DNA of 64,000 bases from Alicyclobacillaceae bacterium (GTDB lineage: Bacteria; Bacillota; Bacilli; Kyrpidiales; Kyrpidiaceae). The stretch spans positions 53,513-117,512 of the forward strand of contig JASBVN010000010.1 in NCBI GenBank assembly GCA_029961045.1. The letters are read 5' to 3'. Within the stretch, counting starts at the first letter, position 1. Each line of letters begins with the position of its first letter. The translations under genes and the position numbers were made by a program. The notes beneath the pieces were generated by a model that saw only the letters and a program-made list of their open reading frames with translations, was not told the DNA's origin and made no database searches. Shown here piece after piece: positions 49,852 to 57,912 of this stretch.

Positions 49852-51300
49852 TCAGGCGCGGCGCTCCGCCGGAAACAGGACGTGGACGGTCTCCGGGCTG
49901 CCCGTGGATTCCGGCGGGAGTTCTTCCAGGAGCACCGTCCCTTCCTTCACTCCCCCGTCCCGCCGCCACCAGTGTAATTGGGCGCGGCGGCCGTCGGTGC
50001 GCAGCCACGCCCACTGTTCGCCGGGCCCCCACCATCCTGCGGCGTCTTCCCGGCCGAGGGGAGGCCGGGTCAACGGCACCGACCGGCCGTCCGGCCGGGT
50101 GAGCCACAGGGACCGGGGACCCAACCGGTGGGGCGCCCACGGGCGCTCCAGGGCGCGGGCGACAATCCAGCCGCTGCCGCCGGCGTGGGCGGAGGCGAAC
50201 CGGTCGTCGGCCCCCTCGGGTGTCAACGGTCGCAGAGTTCCGGACCGGTGCTCCGGCGACCAGGCGACGAGCCGGGAGCGGGGCGGACTTGTCCCGGCGG
50301 AGGTTCGATCCTCTCCGGTCACCAAATAGGCGAACCAGGAGCGCCCCGCCTGTACGGCCCAACCGATCCCCCGGATACCGGGCGAAGGGGGGCCGGCCCA
50401 CACGGGGGCCGCCGAACGGCCGGTGAGGGCCGCCGCCCGCCGCGTCCGGGCTTTTCCGGGGTCGGGCGTTTCCCGGACCACCACGGCCACGGCCCGGCCG
50501 TCCGGAGAGGGGAACACCCCGTCCAGTCCCCAGATCTCTTCCCCCGTTCCCTCTTCCGAAGTCCTTCCGGAGGAGGCCGGGTGTCCCGCCCCGGCCATGA
50601 CCCGCGGCAACTCCCCCCACAAGACGGAAGAGCCACCCCGCCACGGTACCTCTATGATTTGCACCGGTTTCTGAACGGCCGCGATTCCGGGCGGTCTCGC
50701 GGATTGGCGGGAGGATTGTTCCGGGGGACCGGCGCCGGGAAGCGGCGGAGGAGGGGGGAGAAACCAGGCCGGAGTGGAGACGAACAGGCGCTCCCCGTCG
50801 TGTGCCCACGCAAAACGGTCGACATCCGCGGCGGCGAGGGTCCAGTCCTCCGGCCCCGCGCCGCCGAACGGCACCACCCACAGGTCGCACCCCCGTACGT
50901 AGGCGAGACGGTCGGTACGGGGCGCCCAGGCGATGTGGGGATCGACCCGGTCCCGGGCGACGAGCCAACTCCGCCCTCCTTCCGCGGCGATCACCCACAG
51001 CGAGCCGTCCCGCTTATGAACGGCGAGGTACCGGCCGTCCGGAGACCAGAGTGCGCGGTCCGCTCCCCGGCTGTGGGGCAGGGGGGCGAAGCGACCCCCC
51101 GCCCGCACGGTCCAAACGGCGTCCTCCCGGATCACCGCCACCCGGGGAGCCTCCCAGTCGCCTTGGGCCCGCCCGTGAAAAGCTCCGGCCGCAGGGCCCG
51201 AAAAAGGCCCTGCCAGGGCGCATATCGCCAGCGCCATAGCGCTTCGCCGGAGGCTTCCGGCCCCCGGGCGGTGCCGGTTGCTCTGCAACCCACGTTTCAT
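49852..51300 (-). CDS. exported beta-propeller protein (WD40/TolB-like repeats)
   Basis: A 482-residue protein, first about 38 residues a signal peptide (AMALAICALAGPFSGPAAGA). The mature part has repeated PD40-type blades, for example LWSPDGRYLAVHKRDGSLWVI, IAWAPRTDRLAYVRGCDLWVV and VFPSPDGRAVAVVV. A disordered Pro-rich linker (PPPPPLPGAG) and acidic Gly/Ser segment split the blades. I do not recognise a specific family. ATG (complement of 51298-51300) has GGGAG eight bases upstream. It is transcribed away from spoIID, and the sigma-E-like promoter of spoIID lies 90 bases from its start. Confidence 0.75.
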   Translation of the reverse strand: MKRGLQSNRHRPGAGSLRRSAMALAICALAGPFSGPAAGAFHGRAQGDWEAPRVAVIREDAVWTVRAGGRFAPLPHSRGADRALWSPDGRYLAVHKRDGSLWVIAAEGGRSWLVARDRVDPHIAWAPRTDRLAYVRGCDLWVVPFGGAGPEDWTLAAADVDRFAWAHDGERLFVSTPAWFLPPPPPLPGAGPPEQSSRQSARPPGIAAVQKPVQIIEVPWRGGSSVLWGELPRVMAGAGHPASSGRTSEEGTGEEIWGLDGVFPSPDGRAVAVVVRETPDPGKARTRRAAALTGRSAAPVWAGPPSPGIRGIGWAVQAGRSWFAYLVTGEDRTSAGTSPPRSRLVAWSPEHRSGTLRPLTPEGADDRFASAHAGGSGWIVARALERPWAPHRLGPRSLWLTRPDGRSVPLTRPPLGREDAAGWWGPGEQWAWLRTDGRRAQLHWWRRDGGVKEGTVLLEELPPESTGSPETVHVLFPAERRA

Positions 51301-51391
51301 GGCGAACACTCCCGCAATGGCTTGACGATAGTGTTCGCCGCAGCGGCGGGATTTATTGACGGCCTCCTCCGGGAATCGGCTCCGCAGGCGG

Positions 51392-51420
51392 TCATATTCC
51401 TCCCGTCCCCCGCATACAAC
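51392..51420 (+). promoter_or_regulatory. sigma-E-type mother-cell promoter of spoIID
   Basis: TCATATT at 51392-51398, 14 bases, CATACAAC at 51413-51420. This fits the sigma-E consensus KMATATT-N14-CATACAnT at all but the last position. The start would be about 35 bases before the chosen spoIID GTG. Confidence 0.8.
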
Positions 51421-51463
51421 GGGGAGTGGATGCGGTTTGACGTCCGGACGGGGGGGATCGGGA

Positions 51464-52447
51464 GTGCTGCGCACCGCGCGGGCCGCCCTCGTCGCGGTCC
51501 TCGCCTTCATCTTGGCGGCGGCGACGGTCGCCGCTCTGCAGGTCGGGGGGCGGCTGTTGGGTTCGCCGCCCGGCCCGCCGGCGGGAGGTCCTGCGATCCG
51601 GGTGTACCGGGCCGCGACCGGCGCGGTGACCTCCGTACCGCTCGAGGACTACGTCGCAGGCGTCGTCGCAGCCGAAATGCCCGCCGATTTCCAAATGGAA
51701 GCCCTCAAAGCCCAGGCGGTTGCCGCCCGCACGAACGCGGTCAGGGCGTTGGCCAGACCGGGCCGAGCTCCGGGCGGAGCCGATATCACCGACGATCCCC
51801 GGCGCGATCAAGCCTACCGTTCGCCGGACGAACTCCGCCTCCGCTGGGGTGCGGAGTTCCCGGCCAAATACGCCCGGGTCCTGGAAGCGGTCCAAGGCAC
51901 CCGGGGGTTGATTCTCCTGTACGGGGGCCGGCCCATCGAAGCCCTTTTCTTTTCCACGAGCAACGGCTACACCGAAAGCGCCAAAGAACTGTGGGGAAGG
52001 GACTTGCCCTACCTGCAGTCCGTGCCCTCCCCCTGGGACGCCGCCATCGCCCCGCGTTTCAAAGCGACCAAGACGGTCACCATCCAAGAACTGGCGGACG
52101 CCCTGCACTTGGACGCCGTGCCCGCCACTGCGGCCGGCGCTCCCTTGATTCAGGTGCTGGCGGAATCCCCTACTCGCCGCGTAAAGGAAATCCGGGTCGG
52201 AGACAAGCGGATGAGCGGCAACGATTTTAGGCAGGCCCTCGGGCTGAATTCCACCAGCTTCACTTGGCGCGCCGCCGGTGGGCGGGTGACCTTCGAAACC
52301 GTCGGCTACGGCCACGGGGTCGGAATGAGCCAGTACGGAGCCGAAGCCCTTGCCCGGCAGGGCCGTACCGCCGAGGAGATCCTCGCATACTACTACCGGG
52401 GGACCGCCCTCGGTTCCGTGGACTCGTCCGGGCCGGCGGCCCGGTGA
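51464..52447 (+). CDS. spoIID: stage II sporulation protein D
   Basis: Lytic transglycosylase of the DMP complex that thins septal peptidoglycan for engulfment, acting from the mother cell. One N-terminal membrane anchor (about residues 6-26), then the SpoIID domain with the catalytic Glu region EDYVAGVVAAEMPADFQMEALKAQAVAART (quoted in part), FFSTSNGYTE and the late GYGHGVGMSQYGAEALA. GTG 51464 is chosen because the sigma-E promoter and GGGGGGATC lie immediately upstream; longer frames start before the predicted transcript. The 327-residue length is close to the B. subtilis protein. Confidence 0.95.
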   Translation: MLRTARAALVAVLAFILAAATVAALQVGGRLLGSPPGPPAGGPAIRVYRAATGAVTSVPLEDYVAGVVAAEMPADFQMEALKAQAVAARTNAVRALARPGRAPGGADITDDPRRDQAYRSPDELRLRWGAEFPAKYARVLEAVQGTRGLILLYGGRPIEALFFSTSNGYTESAKELWGRDLPYLQSVPSPWDAAIAPRFKATKTVTIQELADALHLDAVPATAAGAPLIQVLAESPTRRVKEIRVGDKRMSGNDFRQALGLNSTSFTWRAAGGRVTFETVGYGHGVGMSQYGAEALARQGRTAEEILAYYYRGTALGSVDSSGPAAR

Positions 52448-52508
52448 GGCGGGAGCGGGCCTTTTCCGAATCGCCCCGAAAATCTTATAGGGTTTGCCCG
52501 GACACTTG

Positions 52509-52538
52509 GTATATTTCACCTCATCCCCGGCGACAATG
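52509..52538 (+). promoter_or_regulatory. sigma-F-type forespore promoter of spoIIQ
   Basis: GTATA at 52509-52513, 15 bases, GGCGACAATG at 52529-52538. It matches GYWTA-N15-GGnnAnAnTn at every defined position. The start codon follows about 20 bases later. Confidence 0.75.
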
Positions 52539-52557
52539 GCCTATTGAGGTGATGAAG

Positions 52558-53346
52558 GTGAAACCTGAAGACCAACAGTTGGGGCAACCCCGGGAAGAGC
52601 AGAATCCCGCGCAGCCGGAAGAGCCGCCGGTTTCCGGAGAAGCGGGCGGATCCGGACAGCGCGCCGAGGAGACCGGGCCGGCTTCCGTACAACAGCGCCT
52701 CTCGTGGCGCGGCATCCTTCGCAAACGCTGGGTTTATCCCGCCGTCTACCTCGCCGCAGCCGTCCTGATCATCGCCCTCATGTACGCCAAGAATGCACAG
52801 GTTTGGCCCTTTGCCAAGGAGGAACCCGCACCGGCCCCGAACAAGACGGCGCTGGATACGGGCGACCAGCCGGCCCTCCCGGTGAATTCGGCGCCGAGCT
52901 TTGTCTGGCCGGCCGACCCTGCGGCAAAAGTCAAGGTGTCGATGGGCAACTTCGACGATACGATGTCCAAAGAGGCCCAAGCGGGAGCGCTGGTCCGGTT
53001 TGACAACAGTTACTACCCCCATCACGGGGTGGATCTGGCGGCGCCCGACGGCAAGGCCTTTCAGGTTTTGGCCGCCGCTGCCGGCAAGGTGACCAAAGTG
53101 GAAGACGATCCCCTGATGGGGAAAGTGGTCGAAATCGCGGCCGACAACGGGTATATCCTTTATTACGCCTCTTTGGCGGACGTCTCGGTGAAACCGGGGG
53201 ATGCGGTGACCCAGGGGCAGCCCATCGCGAAATCGGGCATGAACCGCTTCGAGGCGGGCGCCAAGAATCATGTGCACCTGGAGATTAAGAAAGACGGCCA
53301 GGAGGTCAATCCGGAGACCGTGCTGCCGTCGCCGAAAAATTCCTGA
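52558..53346 (+). CDS. spoIIQ: SpoIIQ-like forespore LytM (M23) protein
   Basis: About 262 residues: a disordered Glu/Pro/Gly-rich cytoplasmic N-terminus (1-50), one membrane helix (about 60-76), a linker and a C-terminal LytM domain (about 145-255). SpoIIQ pairs with SpoIIIAH across the engulfing membranes. Zinc-ligand positions H155/H156-G-V-D159 and H238-V-H240 are kept, whereas the third motif usually reading Y-x-H-L is YYASL, so the catalytic His is Ser. GTG 52558 is six bases after GAGGTG; ATG 52552 is the alternative. A sigma-F-like promoter and the spoIID/spoIIID neighbours support the name. Confidence 0.9.
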   Translation: MKPEDQQLGQPREEQNPAQPEEPPVSGEAGGSGQRAEETGPASVQQRLSWRGILRKRWVYPAVYLAAAVLIIALMYAKNAQVWPFAKEEPAPAPNKTALDTGDQPALPVNSAPSFVWPADPAAKVKVSMGNFDDTMSKEAQAGALVRFDNSYYPHHGVDLAAPDGKAFQVLAAAAGKVTKVEDDPLMGKVVEIAADNGYILYYASLADVSVKPGDAVTQGQPIAKSGMNRFEAGAKNHVHLEIKKDGQEVNPETVLPSPKNS

Positions 53347-53485
53347 CTTGCGCCGGGCGGGGAAGCGTGCGGGGGAGCGCGCCCCCGCCTTTTGCACGAG
53401 AACGAAAGCGACGCTTCTTGTCAACCCCCGGCACGGGACATCAGCCCGTCCTTCCCCGGTCGGGCTTGATTTGCCGCCTCCTTAG

Positions 53486-53513
53486 GCATAGAGACGGCCT
53501 CTCCGCATAGAAT
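53486..53513 (+). promoter_or_regulatory. sigma-E-like promoter of spoIIID
   Basis: GCATAGA at 53486-53492, 13 bases, CATAGAAT at 53506-53513. It resembles KMATATT and CATACAnT with two mismatches in the -35 and one in the -10. B. subtilis spoIIID is sigma-E dependent. Confidence 0.5.
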
Positions 53514-53549
53514 GTATCAGACATTTTGAGATGTGGGGAGGCGAAGGGC

Positions 53550-53831
53550 GTGCACGACTACATCCGCGAGCGCACGATCAAAATCGGCGAATACATCGTC
53601 GAGACCCGCAACACCGTGCGCACGATCGCCCGCGAGTTCGGCGTGTCCAAGAGTACCGTGCACAAAGACCTAACCGAGCGTCTGCCGGAGATCAACCCCG
53701 AGTTGGCCAGCCGCGTCAAGGAAATCTTAGAATATCATAAATCCATTCGACATCTGCGCGGCGGGGAAGCCACCAAGAAGAAGTACCGGAACGGCGACGC
53801 CTCCCGACCGGCGGAAAAAACCCTGATTTGA
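53550..53831 (+). CDS. spoIIID: sporulation transcriptional regulator SpoIIID
   Basis: Mother-cell DNA-binding regulator of the sigma-E and sigma-K stages. The 93-residue product equals B. subtilis in length and shows MHDYIRERTIKIGEYIVETRN, the helix-turn-helix TIAREFGVSKSTVHKDLTERLP (quoted in part) and HKSIRHLRGGEATKKKY. GTG 53550 gives the canonical N-terminus; GGGGAGGCG lies just upstream. The downstream neighbour in Bacillus is mbl; here 227 non-coding bases (53832-54058) lead straight to flhO. They contain a GGCGGCG/CGCCGCC hairpin without a T run and no recognisable gene. Confidence 0.97.
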   Translation: MHDYIRERTIKIGEYIVETRNTVRTIAREFGVSKSTVHKDLTERLPEINPELASRVKEILEYHKSIRHLRGGEATKKKYRNGDASRPAEKTLI

Positions 53832-54058
53832 GGGAGGGGCGGCGCAGGCGATACCGGGCCGTCGCCGCCGCTTCCCCTCGCGGGCCGGAGGACAAGGCTG
53901 ACGAGGATGACAAAGGTTTCCGGCCCCTCGGTCGTCCGGCCTTCCGGCCGGCGCCTCCCCCACATCTCGATGTTCACACCGTCAAAATCCCCCGGCCCCG
54001 GGAGACCAAGCAGGAAAATCCCCGGGGCCGGACGCATTTTACTGCGGAGGGGATTGCC

Positions 54059-54871
54059 GTGATCCGCGGACTGTACATCTCCGCTTCGGGGATGATCGCC
54101 CAGCAGCGCAGACAGGAGGTCGTCACAAACAACCTCGTCAACGCGACGACCCCGGGATATAAACAAGATGACCCGTCCCTCCGGGCGTTTCGGGACCTGC
54201 TCGTCCTGCGCCTGGGGGGGAGGGCGGCGGACCGGCCGCCCCCGGCGGTGGGGCCCGTGGGGCTGGGCACCACCCTGGAAGAGGCGGTGCCCCGCTGGAC
54301 GCCGGGCCCCCTTGTCGAGACGCGGCGAAAGCAGGATTTCGCCATTATCGATCCGCCGGGCCGCTCGGGGCTCGCGCCGGATGGAGTGGAAGCTTTCTTT
54401 GCGGTGGAGGGACCGGGCGGAGACATGAGGCTCACCCGAAACGGCCAGTTCGTCGAAGGACCGGACGGCCGGCTGTACACCGCGTCCGGCTACAGGCTGC
54501 TGGCCCGGGACCCCGGCGGCCGGGCGATTCCCGGTTCCTCGGTGGGGCTGGACGCCTCCGGGGCGGTGCACGCCTACGGGCCGGGCGGCGGAGAAATCGC
54601 CGGAGGGGGCATCGCCCTGGTGGACGCCGCGGTGCGCGATCTGGAAAAGCAAGGGGACGGTTCCTACCGGCCGGTCGCGCCCGGCGGCTTGGCGCCCTCG
54701 GCGGCCGGCCTGCGCCAGGGCTTTCTGGAGCAGTCCAACGTCGATGCGGCCGACACGGCGGTGCAGATGATCGCCGTGACCCGGGCTTATGAAGCCAATC
54801 AGAAGGTGATCCATACCATCGACCAAAGTCTGGACAAGCTGGTGAATCAAGTGGGCCGGCTCAACGCGTAA
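54059..54871 (+). CDS. flhO: flagellar hook-basal body protein FlhO (FlgF/FlgG-like)
   Basis: A 270-residue rod-type protein. The N-terminal rod signature RGLYISASGMIAQQRRQEVVTNNLVNATTPGYKQ and the C-terminal helix SNVDAADTAVQMIAVTRAYEANQKVI (both quoted in part) form the D0 coiled-coil ends. GTG 54059 follows GGAGGGG by six bases. It is paired with flhP, as in Bacillus. No other flagellar genes are in the window, so motility cannot be judged. Confidence 0.9.
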   Translation: MIRGLYISASGMIAQQRRQEVVTNNLVNATTPGYKQDDPSLRAFRDLLVLRLGGRAADRPPPAVGPVGLGTTLEEAVPRWTPGPLVETRRKQDFAIIDPPGRSGLAPDGVEAFFAVEGPGGDMRLTRNGQFVEGPDGRLYTASGYRLLARDPGGRAIPGSSVGLDASGAVHAYGPGGGEIAGGGIALVDAAVRDLEKQGDGSYRPVAPGGLAPSAAGLRQGFLEQSNVDAADTAVQMIAVTRAYEANQKVIHTIDQSLDKLVNQVGRLNA

Positions 54872-54890
54872 CCTCGGGGAGGGATGGGGC

Positions 54891-55688
54891 ATGCGCGTCC
54901 TGTGGACGGCGGCGTCGGGCATGACCGCCGGGGTGCGGCGGGTGGACGCCCTGGCCAACGATGTCGCCAACCTCGACACAACCGGATTCAAAAGCGAAGA
55001 CACGACCTTCTCGGAGTTGCTGGCGGTGCGGTATGCCCAGGGGAACCAGCAGGTCCCGCCCCCGGGCAACACCCCTCCGGGGATCTCCGTCGGCAGCGGC
55101 GTGCGGGTTTCGGCCCGGATTTCGAACTGGACTCAGGGCCCTCTCCGCGAGACCGGCCGGAAATTGGACGTCGCCTGGGAAGGGGAAGGATTTTTTGCCG
55201 TATCCGGACCCGAAGGGGTTCTGTATACGAGGGACGGCTCATTCCACGTGGACGCCGCCCCCGGCGGCCCCGTACGCCTCGTCACGGCGGACGGCCGGTG
55301 GGTGCTGGGGGAGGACGGCTTGCCCATCGACCTGACGGGGGCGGATCTTTCCACCCTGACCATCCGTCCGGACGGGCGGATTCTGGCGTCCGTCGCGGGC
55401 GAAATGATGGAGTTGGGCCGGCTGCAGCGGGTGGTGTTCGACCATCCCGAGCGTCTGGTGAAGGTGGGGAACAACCGGTTTGCGGCCGGGACCGAACGCC
55501 CTTTGACCCCTCTGGACAATCCGGCCCGGTTCGGCACCCTCCGGCAGGGATACTTGGAGGCTTCAAACGTAGACCTGGTGGATGTCATGACCAAACTGTT
55601 GACGGCCGAGCGGGCCTATGCCCTTTCCGCCCGAGCCGTTCAGACGGCGGATCAGATGATGGGTCTGGCCAACAACATCCGCGGTTGA
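54891..55688 (+). CDS. flhP: flagellar hook-basal body protein FlhP (FlgG-like)
   Basis: A 265-residue distal-rod-like protein. N-terminal RVLWTAASGMTAGVRRVDALANDVANLDTTGFK and C-terminal LEASNVDLVDVMTKLLTAERAYALSARAVQTADQM (quoted in part) are the family ends; the central domain has FFAVSGPEGVLYTRDGSFHVD. ATG 19 bases after flhO, GGGAGGGATGG upstream. Confidence 0.9.
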   Translation: MRVLWTAASGMTAGVRRVDALANDVANLDTTGFKSEDTTFSELLAVRYAQGNQQVPPPGNTPPGISVGSGVRVSARISNWTQGPLRETGRKLDVAWEGEGFFAVSGPEGVLYTRDGSFHVDAAPGGPVRLVTADGRWVLGEDGLPIDLTGADLSTLTIRPDGRILASVAGEMMELGRLQRVVFDHPERLVKVGNNRFAAGTERPLTPLDNPARFGTLRQGYLEASNVDLVDVMTKLLTAERAYALSARAVQTADQMMGLANNIRG

Positions 55689-55737
55689 CGGATGGTCCGG
55701 CGCCCCGTCGCCGGACGGCGGGATCCGCCTTCCGCGA

Positions 55738-55766
55738 TTGCCCTGTCTACCATTGGGCAGTATAAT
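55738..55766 (+). promoter_or_regulatory. sigma-A promoter of pgsA
   Basis: TTGCCC at 55738-55743, 17 bases, perfect TATAAT at 55761-55766, about 25 bases before the AAGGAGG of pgsA. Confidence 0.7.
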
Positions 55767-55797
55767 TGTGGGTGGATTTTTTCAAGGAGGTCGCCCT

Positions 55798-56319
55798 GTG
55801 AATCTGCCCAATGCGTTGACGACAGTCCGGTTTTTATTGATTCCCGTCTATGTCGTGGTCTTTTTTTCGCGCTGGCCGTGGAATATGGAAGGCGCCCTGC
55901 TGGTGCTTTTCTTGGCCGGTCTGACGGACGTGTTGGACGGATACTGGGCGCGCCGCCACAAACAGGTGACCGAGGTCGGGATGATGCTCGACCCGCTGGC
56001 CGACAAGCTGATGATGGTGGCGGTGCTGACTTCCTTTGTAATCGCCGGTCGCGTCGAGTGGTGGATGGCGGGTTTGCTCGCCTTTCGCGAGGTGACGATG
56101 ATCGTTTGCGCCGCCCTGTTTCACCGGCGGGGGAAAAAGATCGTTCCGGCAATGTTTTGGGGAAAGGCGACTACCGTTTTGTACTATGTCACCGTCGTTG
56201 CCGTCCTGTTCGAATGGCCGGTGATGAACGTGCTGTTGTGGCTGACGGTGGCTCTTTCTTTTTTCACCAGCTTGATGTACCTGGCGAAATTTCGCGAGAT
56301 GAACCGCCCGTCGCCGTAA
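55798..56319 (+). CDS. pgsA: CDP-diacylglycerol-glycerol-3-phosphate 3-phosphatidyltransferase
   Basis: A 173-residue membrane enzyme of the CDP-alcohol phosphatidyltransferase family, making phosphatidylglycerol-phosphate. The catalytic signature DVLDGYWARR ... GMMLDPLAD fits D-x2-D-G-x2-A-R-x8-G-x3-D-x3-D. The start LPNALTTVRFLLIPVYVVVF is typical of PgsA. GTG 55798 follows AAGGAGGTC. A cardiolipin synthase of the same fold is an alternative product assignment. Confidence 0.88.
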   Translation: MNLPNALTTVRFLLIPVYVVVFFSRWPWNMEGALLVLFLAGLTDVLDGYWARRHKQVTEVGMMLDPLADKLMMVAVLTSFVIAGRVEWWMAGLLAFREVTMIVCAALFHRRGKKIVPAMFWGKATTVLYYVTVVAVLFEWPVMNVLLWLTVALSFFTSLMYLAKFREMNRPSP

Positions 56320-56418
56320 CGGATCGCGGTTGCGGATTCGGACCGGCGGTTCGGCTGAGCGAGAGGGCGCTCGGATGCGGCCCCGGTCTGCGGATGCGTC
56401 CGCAGTCCTATGTACCGG

Positions 56419-56450
56419 AGCACCATCCCCCCAGGGACGGTGCTTTTTTA
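56419..56450 (+). terminator. intrinsic terminator after pgsA
   Basis: AGCACC(A)TCC pairs with GGA(C)GGTGCT at 56436-56444 around a CCCCAG loop, followed by six T. A further perfect hairpin, CTGCGGA-TGCG-TCCGCAG, lies just upstream at 56388-56405. Confidence 0.8.
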
Positions 56451-56456
56451 TGTGAA

Positions 56457-56676
56457 CGCCCCGTCCCGCGGGCACGGGGCGGTATCTGTAGTGTGGGACC
56501 GGTCCAAAGCCGTATGCCTGAGAAACGAGCCCTCCGGCGGGAATCGGTGGCGTCCCGCGAAAGCGTTGGGAGAGGTCTCCCGTCGCGTGCCCGTTTGGGC
56601 AAATCCGACGTCCGGAAGGAGGCGAAAGCCTGGTCGGGAGGCCGTCTGCCCGAATGATCCGGGCAGGTTTTAGACC
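56457..56676 (+). ncRNA. hairpin-rich non-coding leader upstream of fabZ, unidentified
   Basis: The 369-base gap 56320-56688 holds no credible gene. After the pgsA terminator come: CGCCCCGT/ACGGGGCG (56457-56481), GCCC-GTTT-GGGC, AGGC-GAAA-GCCT with an enclosing TCCGAC/GTCGGGA stem, and finally CTGCCCG/CGGGCAG at 56646-56666 followed by GTTTTAG, a terminator-like stem ending just before the fabZ SD. This could be a structured cis-regulatory leader. It matches no riboswitch class that I know. Confidence 0.35.
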
Positions 56677-56688
56677 AGGGGACGGAAG

Positions 56689-57135
56689 ATGTACGATGCC
56701 GACGAGATTCAAAGGATTTTGCCGCACCGTCCGCCGTTTTTGCTGGTGGACCGCATTCTCGAGCTGGAACCGGGAAAACGGGCCGTCGGGCTGAAAAACG
56801 TCACGATGAACGAGCCGTTTTTTGCCGGGCATTTTCCCGGATACGCCGTGATGCCCGGTGTGTTGATCGTAGAGGCCCTGGCTCAAACGGGAGCCGTGGC
56901 CATTTTAACCCTTCGGGAATACGAGGGAAAAATCGGCTTTTTCGCCGGGATCGACGGCTTCCGGTTCCGCCGGCAGGTGCGGCCGGGGGATCAACTGCGC
57001 TTGGAGGTGGAAATTCACCGGCTCAAGGGCGCCATCGGCAAGGGGGCGGGCCGGGCGTTGGTGGACGGCCAGGTGGCCGCCGAAGGGGAATTGATGTTCG
57101 CCATCGGAGACCCCCCTTCCGGAGAGCGCTCCTGA
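56689..57135 (+). CDS. fabZ: 3-hydroxyacyl-[acyl-carrier-protein] dehydratase FabZ
   Basis: Dehydrates beta-hydroxyacyl-ACP in fatty-acid elongation. The 148-residue protein begins with [19 protein letters not shown] and has the catalytic His48 ([13 protein letters not shown]) and Glu62 (LIVEALAQ). ATG follows AGGGGACGG. It comes after flhO-flhP-pgsA, close to the Bacillus flhP-ywpB order. Confidence 0.97.
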   Translation: MYDADEIQRILPHRPPFLLVDRILELEPGKRAVGLKNVTMNEPFFAGHFPGYAVMPGVLIVEALAQTGAVAILTLREYEGKIGFFAGIDGFRFRRQVRPGDQLRLEVEIHRLKGAIGKGAGRALVDGQVAAEGELMFAIGDPPSGERS

Positions 57136-57172
57136 AACCTTGCTCCCATCGGCGGCGGCCGTCGCGGGCTCT

Positions 57173-57721
57173 TCAGGCGTTCCACGTCTTTTGCAGTTTG
57201 CGGAGGGCCCGCCGGAAATAGACGGCGGCCGCTTGGCGGGTAATGCCCTCCCGCCGGGCGAAGGCCGCGAGGGTGCCGCCCCGGAGGACCTCGCCGAGGG
57301 CGGCTCGCTCCCGGGGCGTCAGTTGGGCCAGCAGCAGGCGGATTTCCACTTCGTCGAAGGGATTACGGGCCCGGGCGTCGGCGAGTTCCGCCGGTTCGCC
57401 GGGCTCGCCCTCCGGATCCGGCACCGGGAGGGACAGGCGCCGGTCTTGTTCGCGGCTCCACCGCCGGGCCAGGGTCCAGAGGCGGAAATGCAGCCGGCGG
57501 GCGGCGTAAGCGGTAAAGGGAACGCCCCGAGCGGGATCCCACGTCCGCAGGGCTTCGAGATAGACCAGGGCCGCTTCGCCGAGGGCGTCTTCGCTTTCCA
57601 CGCCCCGGTACCGGCGGGCGACCGACCGGAACAGGGGAACGAGGCGGCGCCACAGGCCGGCGACCGCCTCCGGCCGCCCGGCCCGGGCGGCGGCTACGAG
57701 ATCCGGGGGAACGTCAAACAC
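57173..57721 (-). CDS. sigma-70 family RNA polymerase sigma factor
   Basis: A small sigma factor of about 182 residues. Region 2 runs from SVARRYRGVESEDALGEAALVYLEALRTWDPARGVPFTAYAARRLHFRLW (read in parts), with acidic linker PDPEGEPGEPAELADARARNP, then region 4 helix-turn-helix LAQLTPRERAALGEVLRGGTLAAFARREGITRQAAAVYFRRALRKLQ (in parts). Region 3 is missing, as in ECF-like and late-type factors. GTG at 57721 is favoured by AAAGGAG nine bases upstream; an ATG at 57781 lacks an SD. No anti-sigma gene is adjacent. It diverges from the ComK-like gene. Target promoters are unknown. Confidence 0.8.
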   Translation of the reverse strand: MFDVPPDLVAAARAGRPEAVAGLWRRLVPLFRSVARRYRGVESEDALGEAALVYLEALRTWDPARGVPFTAYAARRLHFRLWTLARRWSREQDRRLSLPVPDPEGEPGEPAELADARARNPFDEVEIRLLLAQLTPRERAALGEVLRGGTLAAFARREGITRQAAAVYFRRALRKLQKTWNA

Positions 57722-57912
57722 TGCGACCGGCTCCTTTCCCCGGAGGCCTCCGGTTGCGGGATTTGCGCGCACCGTGAGCATACGGGAAAGGGCGGGGCGG
57801 TGTCATACGCCCGGCGGCCGGAAATCGGCCGGAAAAGGGCCTCCGAGTTGCATCCGGTTTCCGAACGAGTTGTGAAAACTTGGCGAAATCTACTAAATAG
57901 ACTTCAACAATC

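Noticed and set aside
56516..56545. Minus-strand resemblance to a glycine-riboswitch segment (CGCCGGAGG...CTCAGGC)
   Set aside because: Only one short block fits, the partner stems are missing, and no minus-strand gene lies downstream.
56609..56622. TCCGGAAGGA, reminiscent of the GGAA loop of signal recognition particle RNA
   Set aside because: The conserved asymmetric-loop sequence AGCAGC and the flanking helices of SRP RNA are absent.
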